DNA from: an uncultured Dialister sp.
GTDB taxonomy: Bacteria > Bacillota > Negativicutes > Veillonellales > Dialisteraceae
DNA: 25,115 nt
Direction of reading: 5' to 3'
Assembly: GCF_900765565.1 (NCBI RefSeq)
Contig: NZ_CAAFRZ010000265.1
Span: 1 to 25,115 of the forward strand
A program made the position numbers and the translations under genes. The notes below the pieces were generated by a model, which saw only the letters and a program-made list of their open reading frames with translations, ran no database searches and had not been told where the DNA came from. Positions 1-6,392 of this stretch are shown here, one piece after another; position 1 is the stretch's first letter, and each line of letters begins with the position of its first letter.

Positions 1-5
1 AACTC

Positions 6-88
6 GGCCAAGGATAAAAGGAAGGCGCTTTTATGTGCAGAGAAAGCGCCAACTTACCTTGGCTCAGCAGTCCTATGCAGGACTGCTG
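6..88 (-). repeat. Family G structured element, copy 1
   Basis: Read on the minus strand it is a 9-bp hairpin (66-74 with 79-87, loop GCAT) followed by a 7-bp outer stem (7-13 with 57-63) enclosing an 8-bp inner stem (24-31 with 43-50). The same architecture occurs at 1785-1867 with different but still complementary stem bases. The bases at 1-5 and from 90 onward match neighbouring bases of the family F element at 18016-18178, so this copy appears to sit inside a family F copy. Confidence 0.6.
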
Positions 89-89
89 C

Positions 90-181
90 TTTAAATAGCT
101 CGCTATTCGTGTCGAGTTATTCCTCGCATTGCATAAAAATCCAAGAATGGAATCTGACAACGATTTAATCAGTGCTTCCCT
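90..181 (+). repeat. Family F miniature inverted-repeat element, right half
   Basis: This stretch closely matches the right part of the complete 163-bp element at 18016-18178, including the terminal TTAATCAGTGCTTCCCT. The left half is not here; it is either before the window or was lost when family G inserted. Confidence 0.7.
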
Positions 182-216
182 AGAAGCTGGAAGCCCCATG
201 CCGGTGACTCTATCCG
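182..216 (+). repeat. Family C repeat, right-half remnant
   Basis: It carries the family C right-end signature: AGAAGCTGGAAGCCCC followed by CATGCCGGTGACTCTATCC. It directly abuts the family F end, so F probably inserted into a C copy. Confidence 0.5.
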
Positions 217-328
217 TAAGTAGGTAAATCTGCCGCGCAGCGGCTGTCCGGCGCAAGGCACAAGGCACAAGGCTCAAGGCTTGTGCCTCGACCCGTTAGC
301 ATCGCGTCCTATCCAAACTCGTTCCTGG

Positions 329-337
329 TTATCCACA
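329..337 (+). promoter_or_regulatory. DnaA box (perfect consensus TTATCCACA)
   Basis: The 9-mer matches the strongest bacterial DnaA-binding consensus exactly. It lies one base before a perfect parS palindrome and just upstream of the SGNH hydrolase start. Confidence 0.75.
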
Positions 338-338
338 A

Positions 339-354
339 TGTTTCACGTGAAACA
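339..354. promoter_or_regulatory. parS centromere site
   Basis: TGTTTCACGTGAAACA is the exact 16-bp palindromic ParB-binding consensus shared by most bacterial chromosomes. parS sites cluster around the replication origin, so this suggests an origin-proximal window. The site falls in the 5' leader of the hydrolase and ends just before its ribosome site, so ParB binding or spreading could also affect that gene; that last point is inference. Confidence 0.92.
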
Positions 355-365
355 ATGGAGGCTTT

Positions 366-1580
366 ATGAATCATAAAATCCTTTTTCTGGCCGCTCTCTG
401 TGCATGGGGGCTGTCTTTTCCATCCATGGCGGCAGATCTTCTCCACCTTTCCTGGCCCACCGACTACGATGCGGTGAAGTATGAACTCCGGATTTCCCAT
501 GACCATAACGGACAAATGGAGAAAGTCCTGGATGAGACGGCCTATGCCGCCGATGTTCTCCTTCGCAGGGAGGGCCGGCTGTCGGACCCGGAAGGATTGT
601 ACTGGCAGGAAGAGCCCTGCGATTTTGACGGAAATCCCATAGGTCCCATGACAGCGCCAAAGCCCCTGGCCCCTGCAGCAGAGATTATTCACCGGGAAGC
701 GCCCCTTCCCCGGCCGGACCGGAGCGGGGAAAGGGGAGGGGCCCTTCTGTATCCTGTGTATACCTATACCGCCCTTCCCGGCGCTGACACCTATGAAATC
801 GAAGTACTCGCGGCGTACCCAGAAAATACGGAAGGTACGGCCCATTCGAAGTACCATATCGGCGGCGGTGACTTCCGGTATACCGATTACTACGATGATG
901 TGCCCCGGTTTGGGACATGGTACTGGCGGGTTCGGGGAAAGGACGAGAAGGGAAATCCGGTGGGAGAATGGAGCCTGCCCCAGAAGCGTGAATTTTCAAC
1001 CACCGGCTATACCATCGGTCTCTACGGCGACAGCATTACCCATGGCGGGGGACGCATGTCCTATGGTCCCAATGACCTGGAATACAGCTATGGCCATTAC
1101 CTTGATTTCAAAACCATCAACCTCGGTGACTCCGGCAATACAAGCCACGACATGGTGGAGCGGTTTGACAGGGATGTGCTCCCGTTCCATCTGAAATACC
1201 TCCTCATCATGGGAGGCAGCAACAGCCTCCGGGGCGGCGTTCCCGCAGAGTCGGTGATCGAAGACCTGAAGACTATCCAGGAGAAGTGCCGGGAAAATGG
1301 GATTGTTCCCATTCTCCTTACCCTGCCGCCTATCAACCCGGCCAGCATCGAAAAGGTTTTCCAGGAGCCCACAGCGGAAAACTGGGAGGACGAATTCCGG
1401 AAAGTCAATGAATTTATTCGGACCCAGCCCCATATCGATACGGCCGCTGCCTTTCCCTATGAAAATGTAATGCCCCCGGATCTCGCCCTGGACGGCCTCC
1501 ACGGAGACGTGGAAGCCAAAAAGCGGATCGCCGCAGTGATTAACGAACACATAAGGGAGTTTGACCCAGATTTAGAGTAA
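366..1580 (+). CDS. Exported SGNH/GDSL-family hydrolase
   Basis: The 404-residue protein has a signal peptide (KILFLAALCAWGLSFPSMA, likely cleaved near residue 22). A long N-terminal beta-rich region (about 25-210) may contain fibronectin-like sandwiches. The SGNH hydrolase domain follows: block I GDS at 221-223 (nucleophile Ser223), block II around Gly254 in NLGDSG, block III GGSNS at 283-287 (Asn286), and block V DGLH at 376-379 (Asp376, His379). The full Ser-Gly-Asn-His set is present, so it should be an active esterase, lipase or carbohydrate deacetylase outside the cytoplasmic membrane. The substrate cannot be told. The start has a GGAGG at 357-361, spaced only 4 nt. It appears monocistronic. 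Confidence 0.85.
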   Translation: MNHKILFLAALCAWGLSFPSMAADLLHLSWPTDYDAVKYELRISHDHNGQMEKVLDETAYAADVLLRREGRLSDPEGLYWQEEPCDFDGNPIGPMTAPKPLAPAAEIIHREAPLPRPDRSGERGGALLYPVYTYTALPGADTYEIEVLAAYPENTEGTAHSKYHIGGGDFRYTDYYDDVPRFGTWYWRVRGKDEKGNPVGEWSLPQKREFSTTGYTIGLYGDSITHGGGRMSYGPNDLEYSYGHYLDFKTINLGDSGNTSHDMVERFDRDVLPFHLKYLLIMGGSNSLRGGVPAESVIEDLKTIQEKCRENGIVPILLTLPPINPASIEKVFQEPTAENWEDEFRKVNEFIRTQPHIDTAAAFPYENVMPPDLALDGLHGDVEAKKRIAAVINEHIREFDPDLE

Positions 1581-1653
1581 AAGAAAGAATGGAAGCGGGT
1601 CGTCTTCGCTGGAAAAAGTAGCTAGTGACTGGTGTCTGGTAGCTGGGTGAACA

Positions 1654-1706
1654 GCGGCTGCGCCGCATCCATCCTGCGCCTTTGGCGCGGCCCTTCTCCA
1701 AGGGCC
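1654..1706 (-). repeat. Family D three-hairpin repeat, copy 1
   Basis: Three consecutive hairpins: 1654-1658/1662-1666, 1676-1680/1684-1688 and 1689-1695/1700-1706. On the minus strand the order is GGCCCTT-GGAG-AAGGGCC, then GCGCC-AAA-GGCGC, then GGATGGAT, then GCGGC/GCCGC. It lies after the hydrolase gene and has no coding potential. Confidence 0.75.
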
Positions 1707-1768
1707 TGCATTCTGGGGATTATTTTCATTTCGGAACCGTTTACTTTTATGAGAAAAATCTTAAGCTC

Positions 1769-1911
1769 GTGCCCCCTTGGAGATGGAAGTCCTGCATAGG
1801 ACTTCCAAGTTTGGCATACATAAGGCGCCTGGCCTGCCCATTAAGGCGCCTTCCTTTTAAGCCAAACGGCGGCGGCCCAAAGGGCAGGGGATAGATCCGC
1901 CTCGAAGAGGC
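1769..1911 (+). repeat. Family D repeat, copy interrupted by family G
   Basis: The left part (CCCCCTTGGAG, 1773-1783) and the right part (from 1868: GGCGGCGGCCCAAAGGGC, then GGGGATAGAT and the hairpin CCGCC-TCGAAGA-GGCGG) are pieces of one D repeat, as at 25040-25096. A family G element separates them. Confidence 0.55.
1785..1867 (+). repeat. Family G structured element, copy 2
   Basis: A 9-bp hairpin (1785-1793 with 1798-1806, loop GCAT), then a 7-bp outer stem (GTTTGGC 1809-1815 with GCCAAAC 1861-1867) enclosing an 8-bp inner stem (1822-1829 with 1845-1852). It shares GCGCCTTCCTTTTA and the hairpin core with copy 1, while the stem bases have co-varied. Confidence 0.6.
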
Positions 1912-1954
1912 GGGATCTCCCGGTGGACGGAGAGTGTGTATTTGCGGTGAAGCC

Positions 1955-1982
1955 GCTCCACCTCAACTCTCAAATCTTTAAT
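1955..1982 (+). repeat. Family B CTCAAnT heptamer run
   Basis: Short run of CTCAACT/CTCAAAT heptamers ending in CTTTA, the hallmark of family B; one of about ten copies in the window. Confidence 0.5.
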
Positions 1983-2005
1983 TTTTGCCGCAGGCTGTGC
2001 CCCTT

Positions 2006-2035
2006 GATCTCGACCTCGATCTCGATCTCAATCTC
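2006..2035 (+). repeat. Tandem hexamer GATCTC x5
   Basis: Five consecutive hexamers: GATCTC, GACCTC, GATCTC, GATCTC, AATCTC. Confidence 0.7.
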
Positions 2036-2083
2036 ACCAGTGGTAGTCTGTGTAACTTTCATCACAATCATGGGCATAATAAG

Positions 2084-2214
2084 TTATGAACAGTTTGTGC
2101 AAAACTCTGTGAATAGTTGTGAATATTCACAGACTGTGAATGGAAAAGGGCCCATGGAATCGGAAAAGTTAATCACAAGGAATGTAACCATAGTTATTCA
2201 CAGGGTGTGAGTAA
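2084..2214. promoter_or_regulatory. DnaA-box cluster
   Basis: One site fits TTATNCACA exactly (TTATTCACA, 2194-2202). At least six others differ by one base: 2084-2092, 2108-2116, 2118-2126, 2123-2131 (overlapping, opposite strand), 2169-2177 and 2206-2214; a weaker one lies at 2135-2143. Seven near-consensus sites in about 130 bp is far denser than chance. The cluster is intergenic and could be oriC, part of a bipartite origin, or a DnaA-titrating cluster. No dnaA or dnaN gene is in the window. Confidence 0.6.
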
Positions 2215-2217
2215 AAT

Positions 2218-2265
2218 AGTGAGTTAGTGAATTAGTGGGATAGTGGGATAGTGGGTTAGTGAGTC
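2218..2265 (+). repeat. Six tandem 8-bp repeats (AGTGRRWT)
   Basis: AGTGAGTT, AGTGAATT, AGTGGGAT, AGTGGGAT, AGTGGGTT, AGTGAGTC run without gaps, starting four bases after the last DnaA-like box. Iterated short repeats beside DnaA boxes are common in replication origins, but similar short tandem runs also occur in families A and B here. Confidence 0.75.
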
Positions 2266-2289
2266 AGCCGCTTCGCGGCGGATTGGCAT

Positions 2290-2490
2290 GCTGGCGTGCA
2301 GAGTCACTGGCATGGGGCTGTTAGCTTCTAGCGGCTAGCTGCTAGAAGAGCTGATCTGCCCGCGGCGCCTTCCACCTGATATTTCCGTCAGTTATTCGGG
2401 CCGCAGGCTGTGAAGCTTTCCCGGAAGCCAGGAGCTGGCAGTTAGAAGCTCCGCGCGAATAACGCTATTCACCATCATACCAACCTGCGG
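2290..2490. repeat. Family C long imperfect palindrome, degraded copy
   Basis: The left arm contains CATGGGGCTGTTAGCTTCTAG and the right arm contains GGAGCTGGCAGTTAGAAGCTCC. These correspond to the arms of the better copies at 10174-10360 and 15744-15921, but the ends have decayed. Confidence 0.45.
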
Positions 2491-2499
2491 CGTAGCCGC

Positions 2500-2536
2500 G
2501 TGACCTCAACTCTCAACTCTCAACTCTCAAATCTTT
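2500..2536 (+). repeat. Family B heptamer run
   Basis: CCTCAACTCTCAACTCTCAA and a further CTCAAATC unit follow a GCGGCGTAGCCGC hairpin, as in other B copies. Confidence 0.6.
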
Positions 2537-2632
2537 CCTGACAGCTGTCAGCTTACCGCTTACCGAAGAATCGGCCTGTTCAGGTTCGGGACATCAGATC
2601 AGGTCATCAGCTCTGCTGTGGAGTACAAACGG

Positions 2633-2698
2633 TGCGCCGCTTCCAATTTATGATGCGGCGCACCGCCACTCCTCACTCCTAACCCCTCACTCCTCACT
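2633..2698 (-). repeat. Family A repeat, copy 1
   Basis: Inverted copy: the hairpin TGCGCCGC (2633-2640) with GCGGCGCA (2655-2662), then heptamers of the ACTCCTC/ACTCCTA type to 2698. Confidence 0.75.
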
Positions 2699-2757
2699 GG
2701 CAGATGTAAAGATTTTCCAACGGTTGGGCTATCATTCTTCACAGCTTCATCTCCGTA

Positions 2758-2786
2758 TTGACAAATCTTCTTGATTATCGTTTAAT
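2758..2786 (+). promoter_or_regulatory. Sigma-70-type promoter for the ZIP gene
   Basis: A perfect -35 TTGACA (2758-2763), a 17-bp spacer and -10 TTTAAT (2781-2786, 5 of 6 matches) precede the ZIP transporter by 42 bp. Confidence 0.75.
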
Positions 2787-2828
2787 TAAGATAAAGAATA
2801 TCGATAAATTTCGTACAAGGAGATTACT

Positions 2829-3611
2829 ATGAATATGGATATTTTCTGGGGACTTTTTATCCCCTTCCTGGGCACCTCCTTGGGGGCGGCCTGCGTATTT
2901 TTCATGAGGGGAGAGATGCATCGGGGCGTGCAGCGGGGGCTCACGGGATTTGCTTCCGGCGTCATGGTGGCCGCCTCCATTTGGAGTCTTCTGATTCCGG
3001 CGCTGGAGGAGTCCTCTTCTATGGGGCGTCTCGCCTTTATCCCTTCGGTCATCGGCTTCGGCTTTGGCATGGCCTTCCTGCTCCTTCTGGACCACGTGAT
3101 TCCCCATCTCCATATGGGGGCCGATGAGGCCGAAGGGCCAAGGAGCCATCTGGCCAGGACCACCATGCTGGTACTGGCGGTGACCCTTCACAACATACCG
3201 GAAGGTATGGCGGTGGGGGTGGTGCTGGCAGGTTTCCTTTCCGGCCATGAAGGCATTACCTTTGCAGCGGCCATGGCCCTGTCCCTGGGCATTGCCATCC
3301 AGAATTTTCCGGAAGGCGCCATTATTTCCATGCCCCTTCGGGGAGCGGGCATGGGGAAAATGAAGGCCTTTGCCGGCGGTGTCCTGTCGGGAGCGGTGGA
3401 GCCGATTGGAGGTTTTATTACTATACTTCTGACTTCATTCATTGTGCCCCTCATGCCGTACCTCCTGTCCTTTGCGGCAGGAGCCATGATGTACGTGGTG
3501 GTGGAAGAACTGATCCCGGAAATGTCGGAAGGAGAGCATTCGGATATCGGTGTCATCTCCTTTGCCCTGGGGTTCATGGTCATGATGACCCTGGATGTAG
3601 CACTTGGATAA
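2829..3611 (+). CDS. ZIP-family divalent metal transporter
   Basis: The 260-residue protein is the usual size for bacterial ZupT/GufA-type ZIP transporters, which import Zn2+ and sometimes Fe2+, Mn2+ or other divalent ions. About eight membrane segments are visible. The binuclear metal-site helices are plain: HNIPEG at 121-126 in TM4, QNFPEG at 158-163 in TM5, plus the acidic pair Glu226-Glu227 near the C-terminus. A histidine-bearing loop (HVIPHLHMG, 89-97) precedes TM4. The ATG has AAGGAG at 2817-2822 and a strong promoter just upstream; a family A hairpin with a T-rich tail follows the stop. It appears to be a single-gene unit. Metal preference cannot be read from sequence. Confidence 0.92.
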   Translation: MNMDIFWGLFIPFLGTSLGAACVFFMRGEMHRGVQRGLTGFASGVMVAASIWSLLIPALEESSSMGRLAFIPSVIGFGFGMAFLLLLDHVIPHLHMGADEAEGPRSHLARTTMLVLAVTLHNIPEGMAVGVVLAGFLSGHEGITFAAAMALSLGIAIQNFPEGAIISMPLRGAGMGKMKAFAGGVLSGAVEPIGGFITILLTSFIVPLMPYLLSFAAGAMMYVVVEELIPEMSEGEHSDIGVISFALGFMVMMTLDVALG

Positions 3612-3678
3612 GTGAGAAGTGAGAAGTTAGGAGTGAGGAGTGGTAGTGCGGCGCACAAATTATGGAGCGCCGCCTTTT
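3611..3678 (+). repeat. Family A repeat, copy 2 (possible ZIP terminator)
   Basis: GTGAGAA/GTTAGGA/GTGAGGA heptamers lead into GCGGCGC (3648-3654) paired with GCGCCGC (3667-3673), followed by CTTTTATT. It begins at the last base of the ZIP stop codon, so it may serve as that gene's terminator. Confidence 0.7.
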
Positions 3679-3685
3679 ATTGGAA

Positions 3686-3733
3686 GAATTGAGAATTGAG
3701 GTTTGAGAATTGAGGTCAAGCGGCTTCGCCGCA
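3686..3733 (-). repeat. Family B heptamer run, inverted
   Basis: GAATTGAGAATTGAGG, TTTGAGAATTGAGG and then the hairpin GCGGCTTCGCCGC: the reverse of the usual hairpin-plus-CTCAAnT order. Confidence 0.65.
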
Positions 3734-3802
3734 TCTATATTCTGGCGAAGCCGTGGATTCAATCCTTTATACAAATCTCAAGACTCTACTCTTAGCATGC
3801 AG

Positions 3803-3855
3803 GCCCTTGGAGAAGGGCCGCGCCAAAGGCGCAGGATGGATGCGGCGAAGCCGCG
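3803..3855 (+). repeat. Family D three-hairpin repeat, copy 2
   Basis: Hairpins 3803-3809/3814-3820 (loop GGAG), 3821-3825/3829-3833 (loop AAA) and 3843-3847/3851-3855 (loop GAA), with GGATGGAT before the third. It runs directly into family B heptamers. Confidence 0.8.
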
Positions 3856-3893
3856 GAACCTCAATTCTCTTCACTCAATTCTCAAATCTTTCT
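3856..3893 (+). repeat. Family B heptamer run
   Basis: GGAACCTCAATTCTCTTCACT and further CTCAATT/CTCAAAT units ending in CTTTCTC, joined to the third hairpin of the D repeat. Confidence 0.65.
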
Positions 3894-3959
3894 CACCCAG
3901 TGATGCAGGACCACCATCGTTCGAATAATTAGAAAATAATTAAACCTGCAATCCCCCCC

Positions 3960-3988
3960 TTGCAAAATCAATTTCGTGGACCTATAAT
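3960..3988 (+). promoter_or_regulatory. Promoter of glycine riboswitch 1
   Basis: -35 TTGCAA (3960-3965), 17-bp spacer, perfect -10 TATAAT (3983-3988). Transcription would begin about 25 nt before aptamer 1. Confidence 0.8.
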
Positions 3989-4018
3989 GCAAACATCAAA
4001 TTCATACAGGCGGATGAA

Positions 4019-4177
4019 ACATATGGGAGAAAGCCGAAAGGCTTACCGAAGGAGTAACACTCTCAGGTATCTCAAAAAGATAGTACCGTATGTGGACGCA
4101 CTCTGGAGAGTCTCGATTAAAGAGCGCCGAAGGTGTAAGGATGGTAACATCCCAATCTCTCAGGCAAAAGGACAGAG
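4019..4177 (+). ncRNA. Tandem glycine riboswitch 1
   Basis: Two glycine aptamers in series. Aptamer 1 (4019-4097) has P1 ACATATGG/CCGTATGT, the ACCGAAGGAGTAA core and CTCTCAGGTA. Aptamer 2 (4101-4177) has P1 CTCTG/CAGAG, the GCCGAAGGTGTAA core and the hallmark CTCTCAGGCAAAAGGACAGAG region. It is followed by a terminator hairpin and the first AGCS symporter. This leader diverges most from the other three. Confidence 0.94.
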
Positions 4178-4215
4178 AAAGCAACGTCACACTTATGTGT
4201 CCGTTTAAGGTAGAC

Positions 4216-4259
4216 AATGCCGGCTTCCAGAGTTAATTATTTTGGATGCCGGCTTTTTT
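4216..4259 (+). terminator. Riboswitch 1 expression-platform terminator
   Basis: AATGCCGGCTTCC (4216-4228) pairs with GGATGCCGGC plus downstream Ts (4244-4256), with two T-T mismatches, and ends in a six-T run. In its loop, CCAGAGT (4227-4233) is perfectly complementary to ACTCTGG (4100-4106), the 5' strand of aptamer-2 P1. That gives a possible antiterminator competing with ligand-bound P1. Confidence 0.7.
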
Positions 4260-4295
4260 GTGACAAATACTTTATTACGGAGGGCGTTGTTAAAA

Positions 4296-5720
4296 ATGGA
4301 ATTTGATTACATGGCTTTGCTGAATTCACTGGATAGCTTTATCTGGGGACCACCGCTTCTGGTCCTTCTTGTAGGGACAGGCATTCTCCTCACGGTGCGG
4401 CTGAAGCTCCTGCAGGTATTCAAACTGCCGAAGGCGCTGAAGCTCATCTTCAAGGCACAGAATGCTGGCAGCGGTGATATCGATTCATTCAAAGCTCTTT
4501 GTACCGCACTTTCTGCTACCGTCGGCACCGGCAATATCGTCGGTGTGGCTACAGCCATTGCAGCCGGCGGCCCGGGCGCTATTTTCTGGATGTGGCTTGC
4601 CGCATTCTTCGGAATGGCTACCAAGTATGCAGAAGGTCTCCTGGCTGTCAAGTATCGTGAAGTGGACGACAAAGGCGAAATCGCCGGCGGCCCCATGTTC
4701 TACATCAAGAACGGCATGGGAGAAAAGTACAAATGGCTGGGTACCCTCTTCGCCATCTTCGGTGTCCTGGTTGCCTACTTCGGTATCGGTACCTTTGCCC
4801 AGGTGAACTCCATTGTGGATATCACAAAGATGACCATCGGACTGGATCCCATTTGGACCGCCATTATCCTGACTGTTCTTGTAGCAGCCATTACACTGGG
4901 CGGGCTCCAGTCCATCGCCGCAGCCGCTTCGAAAATCGTTCCGGCCATGGCAGTGATTTACTTCGTTTCTACCGTTGGTGTCCTGATTTTCTTCGCAGAC
5001 CAGATTCCTGCAGCTATTGAAACCATCATTTCCAATGCATTCACAGGCACCGCAGCAGCCGGCGGATTCCTTGGTTCCACCATGATCCTGGCTATGAGAA
5101 GTGGTATCGCCAGAGGCGTATTCTCCAATGAGTCCGGCCTCGGTTCCGCTCCTATCGTAGCAGCCGCTGCCAAAACAAAATGGCCTGCTGAACAGGGTCT
5201 GATTTCCATGACCGGTACCTTCATCGATACCATTATCATCTGCACACTGACGGGCCTCACCATCGTCGTTTCCGGCGAATGGCTCAATGGATTGAACGGT
5301 GCTGCTCTTACGAACGCAGCTTTCAAAGATGCATTCCCCGCTTTCGGTGGATACATGCTCATGATTGGCCTGGTACTCTTCGCATTCACCACCATCCTCG
5401 GATGGAACTACTACGGTGAACGGTGCATGACTTACCTGGTCGGCACAAAAGGAATTCTTCCTTACCGTTTGATTTTCATCGTTCTCGTCGCAAGTGGCGC
5501 ATTCCTGAAACTCGAAGCCATCTGGGTTCTGGCGGATATCGTCAATGGACTCATGGCTATTCCAAACCTGATTGCCCTGCTGGCTCTGTCCGGTGTGGTG
5601 GTAAGAGAAACTGCCAAGTATTTCGACCACCTGAAGACAGGCAAGGACTACGAAGAATACGTAGACCAGGATCCCAGCAAGGCCGTGAAGACGGAAGTCT
5701 CCGCTGATGCGGAAGACTGA
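4296..5720 (+). CDS. AGCS sodium:alanine/glycine symporter 1
   Basis: 474-residue inner-membrane symporter of the alanine/glycine:cation symporter family, importing small neutral amino acids with Na+ (or H+). The conserved N-terminal block GTGNIVGVATAIAAGGPGAI spans about 77-96, and GGPGAIFWMWLAAFFG matches the family signature. Downstream are AGGPMFYIKNG, NESGLGSAPIVAAAAKT, the MTGTFIDTIIICTLTGL helix and a charged cytoplasmic tail. About 10-11 membrane helices are expected. ATG 4296 is chosen because GGAGGG (4279-4284) precedes it; an upstream in-frame ATG lies inside the terminator hairpin. The glycine riboswitch suggests glycine is the main substrate. By eye it groups with the fourth copy at 18292, not with its immediate neighbour. 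Confidence 0.93.
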   Translation: MEFDYMALLNSLDSFIWGPPLLVLLVGTGILLTVRLKLLQVFKLPKALKLIFKAQNAGSGDIDSFKALCTALSATVGTGNIVGVATAIAAGGPGAIFWMWLAAFFGMATKYAEGLLAVKYREVDDKGEIAGGPMFYIKNGMGEKYKWLGTLFAIFGVLVAYFGIGTFAQVNSIVDITKMTIGLDPIWTAIILTVLVAAITLGGLQSIAAAASKIVPAMAVIYFVSTVGVLIFFADQIPAAIETIISNAFTGTAAAGGFLGSTMILAMRSGIARGVFSNESGLGSAPIVAAAAKTKWPAEQGLISMTGTFIDTIIICTLTGLTIVVSGEWLNGLNGAALTNAAFKDAFPAFGGYMLMIGLVLFAFTTILGWNYYGERCMTYLVGTKGILPYRLIFIVLVASGAFLKLEAIWVLADIVNGLMAIPNLIALLALSGVVVRETAKYFDHLKTGKDYEEYVDQDPSKAVKTEVSADAED

Positions 5721-6069
5721 TGGAGTCTCTGTCAGGTCAATATATTTACATATTATTTCCTGTCGGAAAGGTTTTCCCATTTTCCTTCCGCCGGGATTAA
5801 TATGACACCCCATCCGGCAAAGGGCACTCCGGTGAGAAAGCCCTCCTAAACTATCTTATCGGAGAGTGCCGGGCTCCGGGGGCTGTCCCCAGAAAACAGC
5901 TCCCGGAGCGGAGGCCCTAATCTTTAAAAATGGATGTTCATAATAACATGTATGTATAGGATCAGGCGAAAGCCTGTGAATATATGCCGCATTGCACGGC
6001 AGGTCCCTGGAGGAGGAATTCAGATCTGTTTCCCGAAGGGAACCAAAAAAGCAAAATACGGTGGATGAT
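5721..6069 (+). other. Gene-free, hairpin-rich interval between symporters 1 and 2
   Basis: No credible reading frame is present. The interval contains a strong 14-bp hairpin (GCTCCGGGGGCTGT 5873-5886 with ACAGCTCCCGGAGC 5896-5909, one G-T pair) and smaller hairpins: CAGGC-GAAA-GCCTG near 5963, GCCG/CGGC near 5986-6000, and GTTTCCC/GGGAACC near 6028-6044. The long hairpin lacks a U-tract, so I do not call it a terminator. I see no clear promoter for riboswitch 2 here, unlike the other three switches. Confidence 0.5.
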
Positions 6070-6246
6070 GTACACTGAAAAATGGCAGCGGAAAGGCTGC
6101 CTGCCGAAGGAGTAATACTATCAGGCGTTCAGAAGAACACGAAACTGTGTACGGACACAACTCTGGAGAGTCCCATTCAATTGGGCGCCGAAGGTGTAAA
6201 GGGATTTCACCCGTAAATCCCGAATCTCTCAGGCAAAAGGACAGGG
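6070..6246 (+). ncRNA. Tandem glycine riboswitch 2
   Basis: Aptamer 1 (6070-6156) has P1 GTACAC/GTGTAC and the core CTGCCGAAGGAGTAA. Aptamer 2 (6161-6246) has P1 CTCTG/CAGGG, GCCGAAGGTGTAA and CTCTCAGGCAAAAGGACAGGG. The sequence is nearly the same as riboswitch 3, with compensatory changes in P1. Confidence 0.94.
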
Positions 6247-6349
6247 CTGGCAACAGGGTAACCCCCTCTGCATGCATGGATGCATACATACATACAACCG
6301 CCAGCCTCAGAAACCTTCACCAAAGGGCCTGAGAACGGCGGTTGTTTTT
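6245..6349 (+). terminator. Riboswitch 2 expression platform (terminator and antiterminator)
   Basis: Terminator: ACAACCGCC (6294-6302) with GGCGGTTGT (6337-6345), plus CTCAG/CTGAG (6306-6310/6329-6333), then Ts. Alternative: GGCTGGC (6245-6251) with GCCAGCC (6300-6306). The alternative shares bases with both aptamer-2 P1 and the terminator, so ligand-bound P1 should favour termination. Confidence 0.85.
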
Positions 6350-6392
6350 ATTCTCAGAAAAAATACGGGTCAAGAGTAAGGGGGATATTATT

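Noticed and set aside
1682..1894. A 70-codon plus-strand frame
   Set aside because: It lies entirely within family D and G repeats, whose stems explain the sequence.
2218..2265. DnaA-trio element
   Set aside because: The repeats have an 8-bp period, not the 3-bp period of DnaA-trios, so I report them only as tandem 8-mers.
4242..4295. Upstream start for symporter 1
   Set aside because: The ATG lies inside the riboswitch terminator hairpin and lacks a ribosome site; 4296 has GGAGGG at proper spacing.
5873..5909. Intrinsic terminator of symporter 1
   Set aside because: The 14-bp hairpin is strong but is followed by GGAGGCCC, not a U-tract.
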